The translations under genes and the position numbers were made by a program. This document shows, piece by piece, positions 32,817-41,620 of a stretch of DNA of 64,000 bases. Where the stretch lies: contig CALWLW010000011.1 of the NCBI GenBank assembly GCA_944381625.1, positions 43,915-107,914 of the forward strand, read 5' to 3'. Under the pieces are notes generated by a model. That model had not been told where the DNA came from. It did not search any database and saw nothing but the letters and a program-made list of their open reading frames with translations. How positions within the stretch are numbered: position 1 is the first letter of the stretch; the number at the start of each line of letters is the position of its first letter. This stretch comes from an uncultured Lachnoclostridium sp. (GTDB taxonomy: Bacteria; Bacillota; Clostridia; Lachnospirales; Lachnospiraceae).

Positions 32817-34862
32817 TTATTCATTATCATTGTTCCATTCATATATTCTCAAAATTGACAACAGCTGATCCGTCGTCTCCGCCTCCTTTAAAAATTCAAA
32901 AACCTTTCTGTTTGTCAGGCATTTGTAGAGCTGAAACATCAGAAACACATGGCTTTCTTTATCCGGTATGCTCAGGCAGACAATGAATTTCACCGGGATC
33001 TCGCTGGTGGAAAACTGAATTTCCTCTTTGAGCCTGACCAGGCTTACTCCCAGTTTCCTGGCCCCGTCTTCCGGTCCCGCATGGGCGATGACAAACCCTG
33101 GCTCAAACACGATATAAGGACCATTTTCTTCCACCAGCCGAACCATTTTGTCAATATAGCGTTCTGTCAAAATATCCGATTTCAGCAGCAGTCTCCCCGC
33201 TGTTTCTATTGCCGTCCGCCAGTCATCTGTCTTTTCATCCATCAGAATATGATCCGGATGGAGCATCTGATAGAAATATTGTTTCTGTGCCTCCAGCGCT
33301 TCTTTCTGTACATATTTCCGGTTCAGCTCTTCCAGTCCGCCAATCATCTTTCCCGGTTCTTCCGCCAGACCCTGATATTCCTTTACATAATCTTCAATCA
33401 TCTCTATCAGCCTGCGCTCTTTTATCAGCTTTCTTATCTTTTGAATAAATTCCTGCATCTTTTCCACATCTGTCTGAAGAAACATCTGGTTCACTACCAG
33501 CACCGGATGAGTTACATCCTCCAACGGAACGGTAGAGATGATAAAATCCGTATCCATCTTCTCATTTACCATATAAGCGGGCATGACATTGTCGATCGCT
33601 ATATTAAAATACCGCAGAATGCGCGCTTTTAAAAGCAGAGACACGCATCTGCCCGTGGGGCAGACAATCACCGCATGCAGGGGATGGTCTCCGTTTTTAT
33701 CCATTTCCAGCACCGACGCAATATGCATGGCGATATAGGAGATCTCATTATCCCCAATCTCCTGCTGTACCAGTTCCTGAATGATGTGGATGGATTCTTT
33801 AATGCACTGATAAACAAACGGATAAGTATGCTTAATCTCTTCACAAAAGGGATTCTGCGGGATTTCCCGGCTGTCCTTTAAGTAAGAAATCGTTGATGCC
33901 AGGTGATGGTACAGAGCACGATAATTTTCATATCCAAATTCCTGAATAATATCCAGTTTCTGACACACATCCCACACAAAAGAAGAGATTTTCATATCCT
34001 CATCCGCATCCGACTCCACAGCCCTCCTCTCTGTCAGTATATTTTTCAGGCGGACCTGGAACATATAGATTTCCTCATCTGTCACCTGCCCAACCTCAGG
34101 ACACTGATCCAGACATTTCTCGAAAAAAAGGCGGCTGGGCAGGGATGGATAATCCCTGTCCGGCCTGTTCCGGAGCATATGGCCGATGCGCATACGCTTC
34201 CATGCCACAGCCGTATAATTGAGAATCTTCCTGTAAGAATCGTCTGTCAGCACCGTCCTGCTGCGCTCCATTTCTTTGATCAGTTCCTTGCTAAGATGAT
34301 TCAGATCCAGCCCGCTTTTCAGCAAAAACTGCATCTGCGACAGATAAAAAGGACTTCCCTTCCGGTCGCTGTCCGCCAGTTGTTCCTCCAAATATACCCG
34401 GATCTTCTCCTCCTCGCCCTGAACCGTAAATCCATGATTGGTCAGAGACACAAGACGCAGTCCCCTTAATGCCAAAGATTCCCGAAGTTCCTTAAGATCG
34501 TTGAGCACCGTTCCCCTGCTTATCATCAGCTTCGTACTCAATGTGTTCGCGGTTACGTATTTACCGCTGAACAGCATGATAACCGCTTCCAGCACTTTCC
34601 GCTCCTTTTTCAGCATCCGGTAGGAGTAAAAATCTTCGTTTTCCAATACCTTTCTGCTCTCTTTTTTATATTCCTCCAAATCCCATACTTCTATATGCTT
34701 TTCATCCAGATGAATATACCCGGATCCCAGGCTTTGGTTCAGTTCGCTTACATCGTTTTTTAAAGTACGGTAAGAAATCTGAAATTCCTCCATAAAAGCA
34801 CTGGTACGAAGTTTCTGGCTTCTTTGAAGCTCCGCGAGCAGAATACTTCTTCGATAATTCAT
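32817..34862 (-). CDS. BglG/MtlR-type PTS-controlled transcriptional regulator
   Basis: 681 residues. Two N-terminal helix-turn-helix segments (RTSAFMEEFQISYRTLKNDVSELN, about 19-42, and TANTLSTKLMISRGTVLNDLKEL, about 104-126) bind DNA. Two PRD domains span about 190-410 (HTYPFVYQCIKESIHIIQELV is typical). A GatB-like IIB domain covers about 415-505 (HAVIVCPTGRCVSLLLKARI) and a IIA domain about 540-680 (PGFVIAHAGPEDGARKLGVSLV). It is last in the PTS operon and likely activates that operon when its PRDs are suitably phosphorylated. The IIA-like His context (IAHAGPE) is intact. Confidence 0.9.
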   Translation of the reverse strand: MNYRRSILLAELQRSQKLRTSAFMEEFQISYRTLKNDVSELNQSLGSGYIHLDEKHIEVWDLEEYKKESRKVLENEDFYSYRMLKKERKVLEAVIMLFSGKYVTANTLSTKLMISRGTVLNDLKELRESLALRGLRLVSLTNHGFTVQGEEEKIRVYLEEQLADSDRKGSPFYLSQMQFLLKSGLDLNHLSKELIKEMERSRTVLTDDSYRKILNYTAVAWKRMRIGHMLRNRPDRDYPSLPSRLFFEKCLDQCPEVGQVTDEEIYMFQVRLKNILTERRAVESDADEDMKISSFVWDVCQKLDIIQEFGYENYRALYHHLASTISYLKDSREIPQNPFCEEIKHTYPFVYQCIKESIHIIQELVQQEIGDNEISYIAMHIASVLEMDKNGDHPLHAVIVCPTGRCVSLLLKARILRYFNIAIDNVMPAYMVNEKMDTDFIISTVPLEDVTHPVLVVNQMFLQTDVEKMQEFIQKIRKLIKERRLIEMIEDYVKEYQGLAEEPGKMIGGLEELNRKYVQKEALEAQKQYFYQMLHPDHILMDEKTDDWRTAIETAGRLLLKSDILTERYIDKMVRLVEENGPYIVFEPGFVIAHAGPEDGARKLGVSLVRLKEEIQFSTSEIPVKFIVCLSIPDKESHVFLMFQLYKCLTNRKVFEFLKEAETTDQLLSILRIYEWNNDNE

Positions 34863-34890
34863 GCTCCTTCTCCTTATGAATCCTATACAG

Positions 34891-35340
34891 TCAGTCGTTC
34901 AGCATTAGTCTTTTCAGTAATGTCCCCCGAAATTCATCCGGAGCGAGCATGGATGCCTGTTTCAGAAATCTTCCGTCCTGAAATACTTCGATTACTTTCT
35001 GGAGCATGGGAACCTGCTTCTCCTTTTCTTTTATGGCCAGATTCAGCACATATTTTACCTCCAAAGTCCCCTCCGCATCCTCCATATTCACGAAGCGGAC
35101 AGGATTCTTAAGACGCAGGAAACAGATCGCCGTCTGAACCACATACTCCGATTCTGTATGCGGAATTGCGATGGGGACTTCCATCTCCAGACCAGTGGGG
35201 AATTTCTTCTCCCTTTCGATACAATGTTCCGAAAACTGACCTGTCACGCAGCCTTTCCTGCCCAATTCTCCCGCGGTTAACCGGATAGCCTCTTCCCAGT
35301 TCTGTGCTTCCCCGTCAATTACAATCATTTTCATATCCAT
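34891..35340 (-). CDS. gatA: PTS EIIA, galactitol/fructose type
   Basis: 149 residues of the PTS_EIIA_2 fold. The phosphorylated His is His61 in PIAIPHTESEYV, and QFSEHCIEREKKFPTGLEM before it is the usual substrate-side block. It passes phosphate from HPr to the IIB protein at 39187. It lies in the same operon but is separated from gatB and gatC by three metabolic genes. Stop and next start (bglG) are 28 bases apart. Confidence 0.9.
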   Translation of the reverse strand: MDMKMIVIDGEAQNWEEAIRLTAGELGRKGCVTGQFSEHCIEREKKFPTGLEMEVPIAIPHTESEYVVQTAICFLRLKNPVRFVNMEDAEGTLEVKYVLNLAIKEKEKQVPMLQKVIEVFQDGRFLKQASMLAPDEFRGTLLKRLMLND

Positions 35341-35369
35341 AAATGAATTCTCCCTGCATTGTCGACCAG

Positions 35370-36020
35370 CTACAACGTGTACAGACTATCCACCGCTTCC
35401 GCGATCTTGTTTTTAAATACATAACTGCCGGCCACCAGGATGTCGGCGCCTGCCTCCGCACATTGTTTTCCCGTTTCCGCGTTGATTCCTCCGTCTACCT
35501 GGATACGGTAATTATAAAAATGTTTTTTCCTCAGGCGGTCCAGCCAGCGGATACGCTCTATGGCATCTTCCCGGAAGGGCTGTCCGCCGAATCCCGGTTT
35601 GATGGACATGACCAGTACCAGGTCTACTTCGTCCAGATAAGGAAGGTACTCATGCACATCCACCTCCGGATAAAGCGTAATCCCCACATTCGCCCCCCTG
35701 CTCTTGATCTTTCGGATCAGCGCCAGGCTCCTTCCGATATCATTGACCGCGTCCAGGTGAAAAGTGATTCCATCCGCTCCGGCATCCAGAAAAACATCGG
35801 CATAATATTCCGGATCAGAAACCACCAGATGAACGTCCACATACATGTCCGCGGACTCCTTGACCGCCTGTAAAATATCTGTCCCAAATGTAATATTTTT
35901 CACAAAATGTCCGTCCATCACATCAAAATGGATCCACTGCGCGCTGCTCTTCTCCACTTCCTCCAGCTGTTCTCTCAGTCTTTTAAAATCAGCGCTTAAA
36001 ATCGAAGGCGCTACTATCAT
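35370..36020 (-). CDS. rpe: Ribulose-phosphate 3-epimerase
   Basis: ATG 36020 (MIVAPSILSADFKRL) begins one base after the TGA of the upstream gene and follows aaaggagccggcatgag. 216 residues, TIM barrel. Metal and catalytic residues: SILSADF, HFDVMDGHFVKNITFG, DVHLVV, MSIKPGFGGQPF and the phosphate loop VDGGINAETG...AGSYVFK. It interconverts ribulose- and xylulose-5-phosphate or acts on a related ketose phosphate. In a PTS operon it suggests that the imported sugar phosphate becomes a pentulose phosphate. Paralogues acting on allulose-6-phosphate exist, so the substrate may differ. Confidence 0.88.
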   Translation of the reverse strand: MIVAPSILSADFKRLREQLEEVEKSSAQWIHFDVMDGHFVKNITFGTDILQAVKESADMYVDVHLVVSDPEYYADVFLDAGADGITFHLDAVNDIGRSLALIRKIKSRGANVGITLYPEVDVHEYLPYLDEVDLVLVMSIKPGFGGQPFREDAIERIRWLDRLRKKHFYNYRIQVDGGINAETGKQCAEAGADILVAGSYVFKNKIAEAVDSLYTL

Positions 36021-36021
36021 C

Positions 36022-36951
36022 TCATGCCGGCTCCTTTCCAAAATATGTAAGAATATGATCCACGGCCATCATGGAAGTCCGATCCACCGCTTCTCTGGTA
36101 ATCGCCGCATTGTGCGGCGTTAAAATAATATTTTCATACTGCATAAGTCTTTCGTCGAATTCCGGCTCATGCTCATGGACGTCCAGTCCGGCGGCAAATA
36201 TCTTTCCGGAATCTATCGCTGACAACAGCGCGTCATAGTCAATCAGGGACGCTCTGGCCGTATTAATCAGGATCACCTGATCTTTCATCAGCTCAAATTC
36301 TTTTTCGGACAACAGCGGCTTCTCATCCTGAGACGGTGAATGAAGCGTGATTACATCGCTTTTTTTCAGCAGTTCTTCCATGGACGCCTTATGCACATTG
36401 TAGTTTTTCAAAAATGCCTCATCGTAACAGATATCGTAGGCCAGGATCTGAGGCTCGAATCCCTGAAGCTTTCTGGCAACCTCTTTTCCGATTGCTCCCA
36501 GTCCGATAATCCCTATGGTTTTTCTGGTCAGATCCACCCCGTTGAACTTTTTCCATTTTCCCTGTCTCGCAGAGAAACCGGAGGATCCGATTCCTTTCGC
36601 CGCCGACAGCATCAGCGTCACCGCATATTCTGCCACCGCATTGCTGTTTCCATTTTTGGTGACTGTGACGGGGATTCCCTTCTCTCTGCAGTATTCCAGA
36701 TCGACATTATCCAGTCCCACGCCGTATCTGGAGATCATTTTCAGATCCGGAGCATGATCCAGCACCCTTCTTGTCACTTTTTCCGTACTGAGTATCACAG
36801 CGTCCGCGCCCTGCAGCTGCCGGATAAATTCATCTTCCTCCATCATGCGCCCATATGGATTATACGCCACTTCAAAACCGGCTTTTCTAAGCTTCTCCGC
36901 CGGCGCAGGGTCATACTTTCCAAAACTGTTGGATGTCACCAGTACTTTCAT
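36022..36951 (-). CDS. NAD-dependent 2-hydroxyacid dehydrogenase (phosphoglycerate-dehydrogenase-like)
   Basis: 309 residues. The N-terminal part of the catalytic domain has ISRYGVGLDNVDLEYCREKGIPVT; the NAD site is IGIIGLGAIGKEVARKL; the catalytic trio is Arg in INTARASLID, Glu in HEHEPEFD and His in LTPHNAAITREA. It oxidises or reduces a 2-hydroxyacid. In this operon, between an aldolase and an epimerase, the substrate is more likely a sugar acid or its cleavage product than 3-phosphoglycerate. It overlaps the aldolase gene by four bases. Confidence 0.85.
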   Translation of the reverse strand: MKVLVTSNSFGKYDPAPAEKLRKAGFEVAYNPYGRMMEEDEFIRQLQGADAVILSTEKVTRRVLDHAPDLKMISRYGVGLDNVDLEYCREKGIPVTVTKNGNSNAVAEYAVTLMLSAAKGIGSSGFSARQGKWKKFNGVDLTRKTIGIIGLGAIGKEVARKLQGFEPQILAYDICYDEAFLKNYNVHKASMEELLKKSDVITLHSPSQDEKPLLSEKEFELMKDQVILINTARASLIDYDALLSAIDSGKIFAAGLDVHEHEPEFDERLMQYENIILTPHNAAITREAVDRTSMMAVDHILTYFGKEPA

Positions 36952-37865
36952 TTTCCGCCGTTCCCTTTCTCCTGTCTGTCCAACAAATGGTAGTATTCCA
37001 GCATCTTTAGAATCTCCTGATCCGTCTGGGCGTCCGGTTCTTTCACCGGCTTTCTGGCAGGACCCGCCTGAGCGATCTTCCCCAGCTCCAGCGCGCGTTT
37101 CAGAATGGATGGCATCGTCCCCAGCTTATTCACAGACCGGATCGCCTCTACTCCCTGCTGGAGTTCGTCCGCATCCTGCTCCCGGTGCTCTTCCAGCGCC
37201 CGGAACAGGCTGCACATATGCTTCGGAATCACGTTGCTCATCCCGGCGATGGCTCCTGAAGCGCCCATACGGTATCCCCTGGCGATCATCCCGTCCGATC
37301 CCACCAGCACGGCAAGATTGTTCCGCTTTGCCACCTCCAGATATGCCCGCAGATTTTCCTCGCTCCTGCTGCTGTCTTTGATGCCGGCGACGCATCCCTG
37401 CCGCGCCAGCCTGTCAAACAGTCCGGCGCTTATATTCATTCCCGTAAGTCTGGGAATATTATATAAAATCACCGGTATCTTGACACTCTCAGCCACTGTT
37501 CTGAAGTGGCTGTACAGCTCTTCTTCTGTCGGCTGCACAAAATAAGGGGAAATCACCGACAATGCGTCGGCGCCGGCCGCCTCCATCTCTTTTGCCAGGT
37601 ACACTGTCTCCTGCGTTGAGCATGCTCCAGGTCCTGCAAATACAGGAACTCTTCCATTCACAATCTTAACCGCTTCTCTCACAAACTGAATCTTTTCTTC
37701 CCGGTCGATTACATGGAACTCTCCGTTGCTGCCCAACAGGAAAATCCCGGACACCCCGTTTGCAATCACATACTCAATCAATTCTTCTGCCGCTTCATAA
37801 TTAATCCTCTGTCCGTCATCTCTGTGGAAAGGCGTCACAATGGGAGTGATAATTCCGCGAAACAT
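36948..37865 (-). CDS. DapA/N-acetylneuraminate-lyase family aldolase
   Basis: ATG 37865 (MFRGIITPIVTPF) has ideal spacing from ataggagg; ATG 37871 is closer than normal. 305 residues. Motifs: GSNGEFHVI (the GxxGE site for the 2-oxo group), Tyr in VILYNIPRLTG, and the Schiff-base Lys in CVAGIKDSS. It carries out pyruvate aldol chemistry; the position in a PTS operon and lack of dap genes favour a sugar-acid aldolase such as a 2-keto-3-deoxy-acid type. A C-terminal extension (about 280-305) is charged. Confidence 0.85.
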   Translation of the reverse strand: MFRGIITPIVTPFHRDDGQRINYEAAEELIEYVIANGVSGIFLLGSNGEFHVIDREEKIQFVREAVKIVNGRVPVFAGPGACSTQETVYLAKEMEAAGADALSVISPYFVQPTEEELYSHFRTVAESVKIPVILYNIPRLTGMNISAGLFDRLARQGCVAGIKDSSRSEENLRAYLEVAKRNNLAVLVGSDGMIARGYRMGASGAIAGMSNVIPKHMCSLFRALEEHREQDADELQQGVEAIRSVNKLGTMPSILKRALELGKIAQAGPARKPVKEPDAQTDQEILKMLEYYHLLDRQEKGNGGK

Positions 37866-37877
37866 AGCCATGTCCTC

Positions 37878-39167
37878 CTATCTCACCAAATTGTAGATTA
37901 TGGTCTGAATAACGTCGATAAAGTTGTTCATCCCTCCTGCGTTCACCAGCGTTCCGGCCTGAATCTCAATTACGCCCGCATTTGCCACAAACTGTGTACA
38001 TAATTCCGCCGTGAAATTGAAAGCAAAGAAGGTAAAGCACATATAGACTGCGCCAACCAGCACGGAACGGAAGATGTTTCCTCTGGTCACCATACATATG
38101 GTCGTCATTGCGTAGGTCAGAGATGATCCGAAAAATGCCACCGGAAAAAAGCTGTTTCCGGGAAAGATAAATGCAAGCAGTATACTGATGGGAATCATCA
38201 GCGCGCCGCAGGTGATCGCCGTCTGGTTTCCCACGCCCAGCGCGATATCCACGCCAATATTGAAATCTGCATCCTCTCCCAGCTTCTCTATCATATAATC
38301 CCTGGCCGCTGTACTGATGGGACTGATCCCTTCCATAAATAATTTCACCATTCTTGGCGTAAGCGTAATCGCCGCCGACAGTCCCACGGCAATCTGAATG
38401 GTTCCTGCCACTCCCTGTCCTGTCAGGATCCCAAGAAAAGCCCCAAGAATCGCGCCGATAATGGTGGGACTGCTGAACTCACCCAGTCTCTCATTTGCCG
38501 CTTCATAAGAGATATCCACTCTGTTGACGCCCGGAATCTTTTCCAGCACCCTGTTGGCGATCCAGGCAATCGGCAGCGTGGTTCCCAGCTGAAGGATCGT
38601 CGTACAGGTTGTACCTTCCAGCCCAAAATAGGTCTGCCAGTAAGGCGAAATCCAATCTCCCACTTTTTCCACCAGTACGGACAATGCGAGGCCGAACACA
38701 ATACTGATAGTAAAGTTAGCTGCCCCATTCACACCCAGCAGCGAAAGAATAAACGAAAGGATCGCCGCGGATCTCAGCAGATGCCAGTAGTTCCATATAT
38801 CAACATTCAATGTTTTTACCAGCCTGGTGCGAATCAGTACAAAATTCAGTACCAGGCCAAGAGGCACGAACAATGCCGCAAACGGCGCCGCCCAGGCGGC
38901 TGCGGACAGAGTCTCCCAGCCCACGTCCACAATCGTAAATCCTCTTCCAGTATCTGCATAATGCTGTATCACCGGGCTCAGCGTCGTCACCAGAAAATTC
39001 ACAATCAGGCTTACGCCCTGAAAACCGATACCTACCAAAAGTCCGGATTTCAGTGCGGTTGCAAACCGCACCCGGAAGAACAGACCCAACAGTAAAATCA
39101 TAATCGGCAGTAATGCAACTGCCCCCACATCCAAAACAGACTGTACTACATTCCCCAATACTTCCAT
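37878..39167 (-). CDS. gatC: PTS EIIC, galactitol type
   Basis: ATG 39167 (MEVLGNVVQSVLDVG) follows aacaaaggagaaaaaaag. 429 residues, about ten TMs, with GatC-family features: LGLFFRVRFATALKSGLLVGIGFQGV, SAAAWAAPFAALFVPLGLVLN, LLGVNGAANFTISI and VGNQTAITCGALMIPISILLAFIFPGN. It is the membrane channel that takes up and phosphorylates a polyol or sugar with GatA and GatB. Galactitol itself is only one of several known substrates of this family. Confidence 0.92.
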   Translation of the reverse strand: MEVLGNVVQSVLDVGAVALLPIMILLLGLFFRVRFATALKSGLLVGIGFQGVSLIVNFLVTTLSPVIQHYADTGRGFTIVDVGWETLSAAAWAAPFAALFVPLGLVLNFVLIRTRLVKTLNVDIWNYWHLLRSAAILSFILSLLGVNGAANFTISIVFGLALSVLVEKVGDWISPYWQTYFGLEGTTCTTILQLGTTLPIAWIANRVLEKIPGVNRVDISYEAANERLGEFSSPTIIGAILGAFLGILTGQGVAGTIQIAVGLSAAITLTPRMVKLFMEGISPISTAARDYMIEKLGEDADFNIGVDIALGVGNQTAITCGALMIPISILLAFIFPGNSFFPVAFFGSSLTYAMTTICMVTRGNIFRSVLVGAVYMCFTFFAFNFTAELCTQFVANAGVIEIQAGTLVNAGGMNNFIDVIQTIIYNLVR

Positions 39168-39186
39168 CTTTTTTTCTCCTTTGTTT

Positions 39187-39486
39187 TTAAACCTCTGCAA
39201 TCTGCCTGAGCAGTTCCCCTAAATCTTTTTTCGTCTTTTCCGCCCGGATTCCCGTGATAAAAGAAGTCACGCTCATCACCGGGCAGCGCAGTTCTTTCTC
39301 ATAGCGGCTTGTCGTCAAAACCACGTCTGCATGCTCCGCCGTCCCTGCCACACTGCTCATTCCGCAGGTCTCAATGGACGCTTCAATTCCATTCTCTTTG
39401 CATACCTCTTCCACGACTTTTGACGCAAGCGTCGAAGTAGCCACCCCGCTTCCGCACGCCACTACAATTTTCAATCTTTTACTCAT
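39187..39486 (-). CDS. gatB: PTS EIIB, galactitol type
   Basis: 99 residues. The phospho-cysteine is Cys11 in VACGSGVATSTLASKVVEE. It transfers phosphate from GatA to the sugar bound by GatC. First gene of the seven-gene operon gatB-gatC-aldolase-dehydrogenase-rpe-gatA-bglG. Upstream on the minus strand a TGC-TATATT extended -10 (39527-39535) is a possible promoter; no clear -24/-12 element is seen. Confidence 0.92.
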   Translation of the reverse strand: MSKRLKIVVACGSGVATSTLASKVVEEVCKENGIEASIETCGMSSVAGTAEHADVVLTTSRYEKELRCPVMSVTSFITGIRAEKTKKDLGELLRQIAEV

Positions 39487-39628
39487 ATTGATTACCCCTT
39501 TTCTGTCTTCAGCCGGCTGTAGTTACAATATAGCATCCCACAGCCGAAATGAAAAACACAATTTGTTTCCACTGCCCGCCATTAAATTGTACTAATCCCC
39601 TTCCGCGCGCGGCACGAAAAACGGGAAC

Positions 39629-39659
39629 GAAAAACGGCCGTCCTCCCGGACAGCCGCCT
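39629..39659 (-). terminator. Terminator of the TetR/MFS/UroD operon
   Basis: CGGCCGTCC (39635-39643) pairs with GGACAGCCG (39648-39656) around a short loop; on the minus strand five T follow (39630-39634). It lies right after the TetR stop at 39663. Confidence 0.75.
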
Positions 39660-39662
39660 TTT

Positions 39663-40343
39663 TTACTTTTTATACAATTCATATTCAAAATCCCGAAACC
39701 TGATCCCCGCCTGATTGGCTAATATCTGGGCATCCATCATCTTCCTGCCGTATTGCTCTTCAGAAATTCCGAACAGCCGGCAATAGAGGAAAATATATGT
39801 CTCTGCAGCCTCCCTCACACTGAAACGTTGATAGTTGCGGCAGATATAACAAGTATAATTATCTTTCAATCCGTCAAAAATCGTCAGCAGACCCTCCAGC
39901 ATAATTCCATCCGGACCCGCATCTTCCGTAATCTGATCTGCCAGTGCCCAATAATATTTCATGTACACGGTGTCCTGCGCGGCATCCTCTTTCATTTTCA
40001 GCATACCGTTGTCGCAGCAGGTTTCCATAAAATTCCGAAACGACACATCGTCATAGAGCAGGCGGAAATACAGATAATCTCCTATAAAATACTGCGTCAG
40101 CGTATCCACTCCGCCAAAATATTTCTCAATACTCTGCATGGACGCTTTGATAAATTCACGAAAAACAGCATTCGCCAGCCGCGCTTTCGTCTTATAATGA
40201 TAGACGATCAGCCCCTGATTCACTTTTCCAAAACTGCTGATATCTTTGAAAGAAGTAGCCTCATATCCTTTCTCATAGAACAGACATTTTGCAGCATGCA
40301 GAATCTTTTCTTTTGTATCCAGCCCGTTTTCATAATTTGCCAT
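39663..40343 (-). CDS. TetR family regulator of the UroD/MFS operon
   Basis: 226 residues. HTH: TKEKILHAAKCLFYEKGYEATSFKDISSFGKVNQGLIVYHYKTKARLANAVF (residues 10-61). The rest is a long helical ligand domain with several Cys (CCDNGM, TCYICRN). It is the last gene of a three-gene operon behind the perfect palindrome at 42723-42752, its probable operator. An autoregulated repressor is the simplest reading; the inducer may be the substrate of the UroD-like protein. Confidence 0.88.
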   Translation of the reverse strand: MANYENGLDTKEKILHAAKCLFYEKGYEATSFKDISSFGKVNQGLIVYHYKTKARLANAVFREFIKASMQSIEKYFGGVDTLTQYFIGDYLYFRLLYDDVSFRNFMETCCDNGMLKMKEDAAQDTVYMKYYWALADQITEDAGPDGIMLEGLLTIFDGLKDNYTCYICRNYQRFSVREAAETYIFLYCRLFGISEEQYGRKMMDAQILANQAGIRFRDFEYELYKK

Positions 40344-40379
40344 GGTATACTCCTGAATGTTTCGTTCACATTCATTAGT

Positions 40380-41579
40380 TTAACCCATCGCCTTTTCTTT
40401 TGCAATAGCGATTAAATCCGCTGCAAACAGAATCCCCATGACTGCCGCCCAGACCCACCAGGTGGAAATGGCATTTTCCGTTTTCATAAAGGAAATCAAC
40501 CAGTTCGCACAGTACGTTGATAAAAAAGTACCCAATCCATACACGGCTGTGGTAACGGACACCGCATCGTCGGCTCTGGAAGCGGGAACAATCTCAAAAC
40601 CATGAGAATAATTATACGGCATTCCGATCTTATAAGTCAGGCCGCAGACTGTGCCGATCACATATAATGTAAACTGAGACGGAAATACAATCATCAGCAC
40701 GAGCGTTGCCGCCGCCGTCAGATACACCGCGGTAATCGTATACCGCCTGCACTTTTCCAGGATCCATCCGAACACCAGACCGAGAAGGAATCCGAAGATT
40801 GACTTCAAAGCCGCGGCATTCCCTGCTGCCACAGATCCCCCCATTCCTGTCTCCGCCACATAAGAAGAGATAAAGTAAAGAACCGTTGCTCCCAATGCGA
40901 TATTCATCACAAACCAGCCAATTGACATATGCCAAAATCGCCATCCGAGTTTGTCCTTTTTCTTCCTCCCCCTGTCCGCTCCTTCATCAGATTGCTCCCC
41001 GCTGTCTCTTTTCACGGAAGGAATAAAGAAAATTACCATAAACAGCATGGGAATAGCCGTAAAATAATAGATCTTGTATACGTTCATCCATCCCTGTGTC
41101 CCCAGGACGCCTGCAAAATAACTGAAGACCATTCCTGTCAGGCTCAGAGCCGCGCTGTAAAATCCATTGATCCGCGCCCGCATCTTTGCGTCCTCATACA
41201 AATCGGCAATATACGCGACACCAATCACATTGACAATTCCTTCCCCGATGCCCACCAAAGATCTGGTGAAGCAAATATAATAAGGATTGTCAACCATGAC
41301 TCCCAATACGGCTCCCACCGCAAACACAGCGACCCCCATGATAAATACAAGCTTTTTGTCAATTTTTCTGGCAAGAACCGGCGCGGCCAAAGACGCGGCC
41401 AGCAATATTAAAGCCGGACCGGAAACAATGTAATTCACCGCATTCATATTTTCGGGGTAGTAACCATAGATCTGGCCGATAACCGGTACCATCACCAGAT
41501 CCGCCATCACAACCACAGAAGAAAACAAAATGGCAATCAAAGCCAGGATTCTTTTCGTCCCTGATATTTTCACACTCAT
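40380..41579 (-). CDS. MFS transporter
   Basis: ATG 41579 (MSVKISGTKRILALIA) follows aaaaggagaggcagctct; the frame runs 15 codons further without a good site. 399 residues, 12 predicted TMs with a basic central loop (KRDSGEQSDEGADRGRKKKDKLG, about 190-212). Loop 2-3 has ARKIDKKLVFIMGV. It is a secondary carrier for an organic solute, 36 bases upstream of the TetR gene. The pairing with a UroD-like methyltransferase suggests uptake of a methylated compound; that is inference. Confidence 0.88.
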   Translation of the reverse strand: MSVKISGTKRILALIAILFSSVVVMADLVMVPVIGQIYGYYPENMNAVNYIVSGPALILLAASLAAPVLARKIDKKLVFIMGVAVFAVGAVLGVMVDNPYYICFTRSLVGIGEGIVNVIGVAYIADLYEDAKMRARINGFYSAALSLTGMVFSYFAGVLGTQGWMNVYKIYYFTAIPMLFMVIFFIPSVKRDSGEQSDEGADRGRKKKDKLGWRFWHMSIGWFVMNIALGATVLYFISSYVAETGMGGSVAAGNAAALKSIFGFLLGLVFGWILEKCRRYTITAVYLTAAATLVLMIVFPSQFTLYVIGTVCGLTYKIGMPYNYSHGFEIVPASRADDAVSVTTAVYGLGTFLSTYCANWLISFMKTENAISTWWVWAAVMGILFAADLIAIAKEKAMG

Positions 41580-41620
41580 AGAGCTGCCTCTCCTTTTACA
41601 TCCTCGGACATTCCCGCTTC

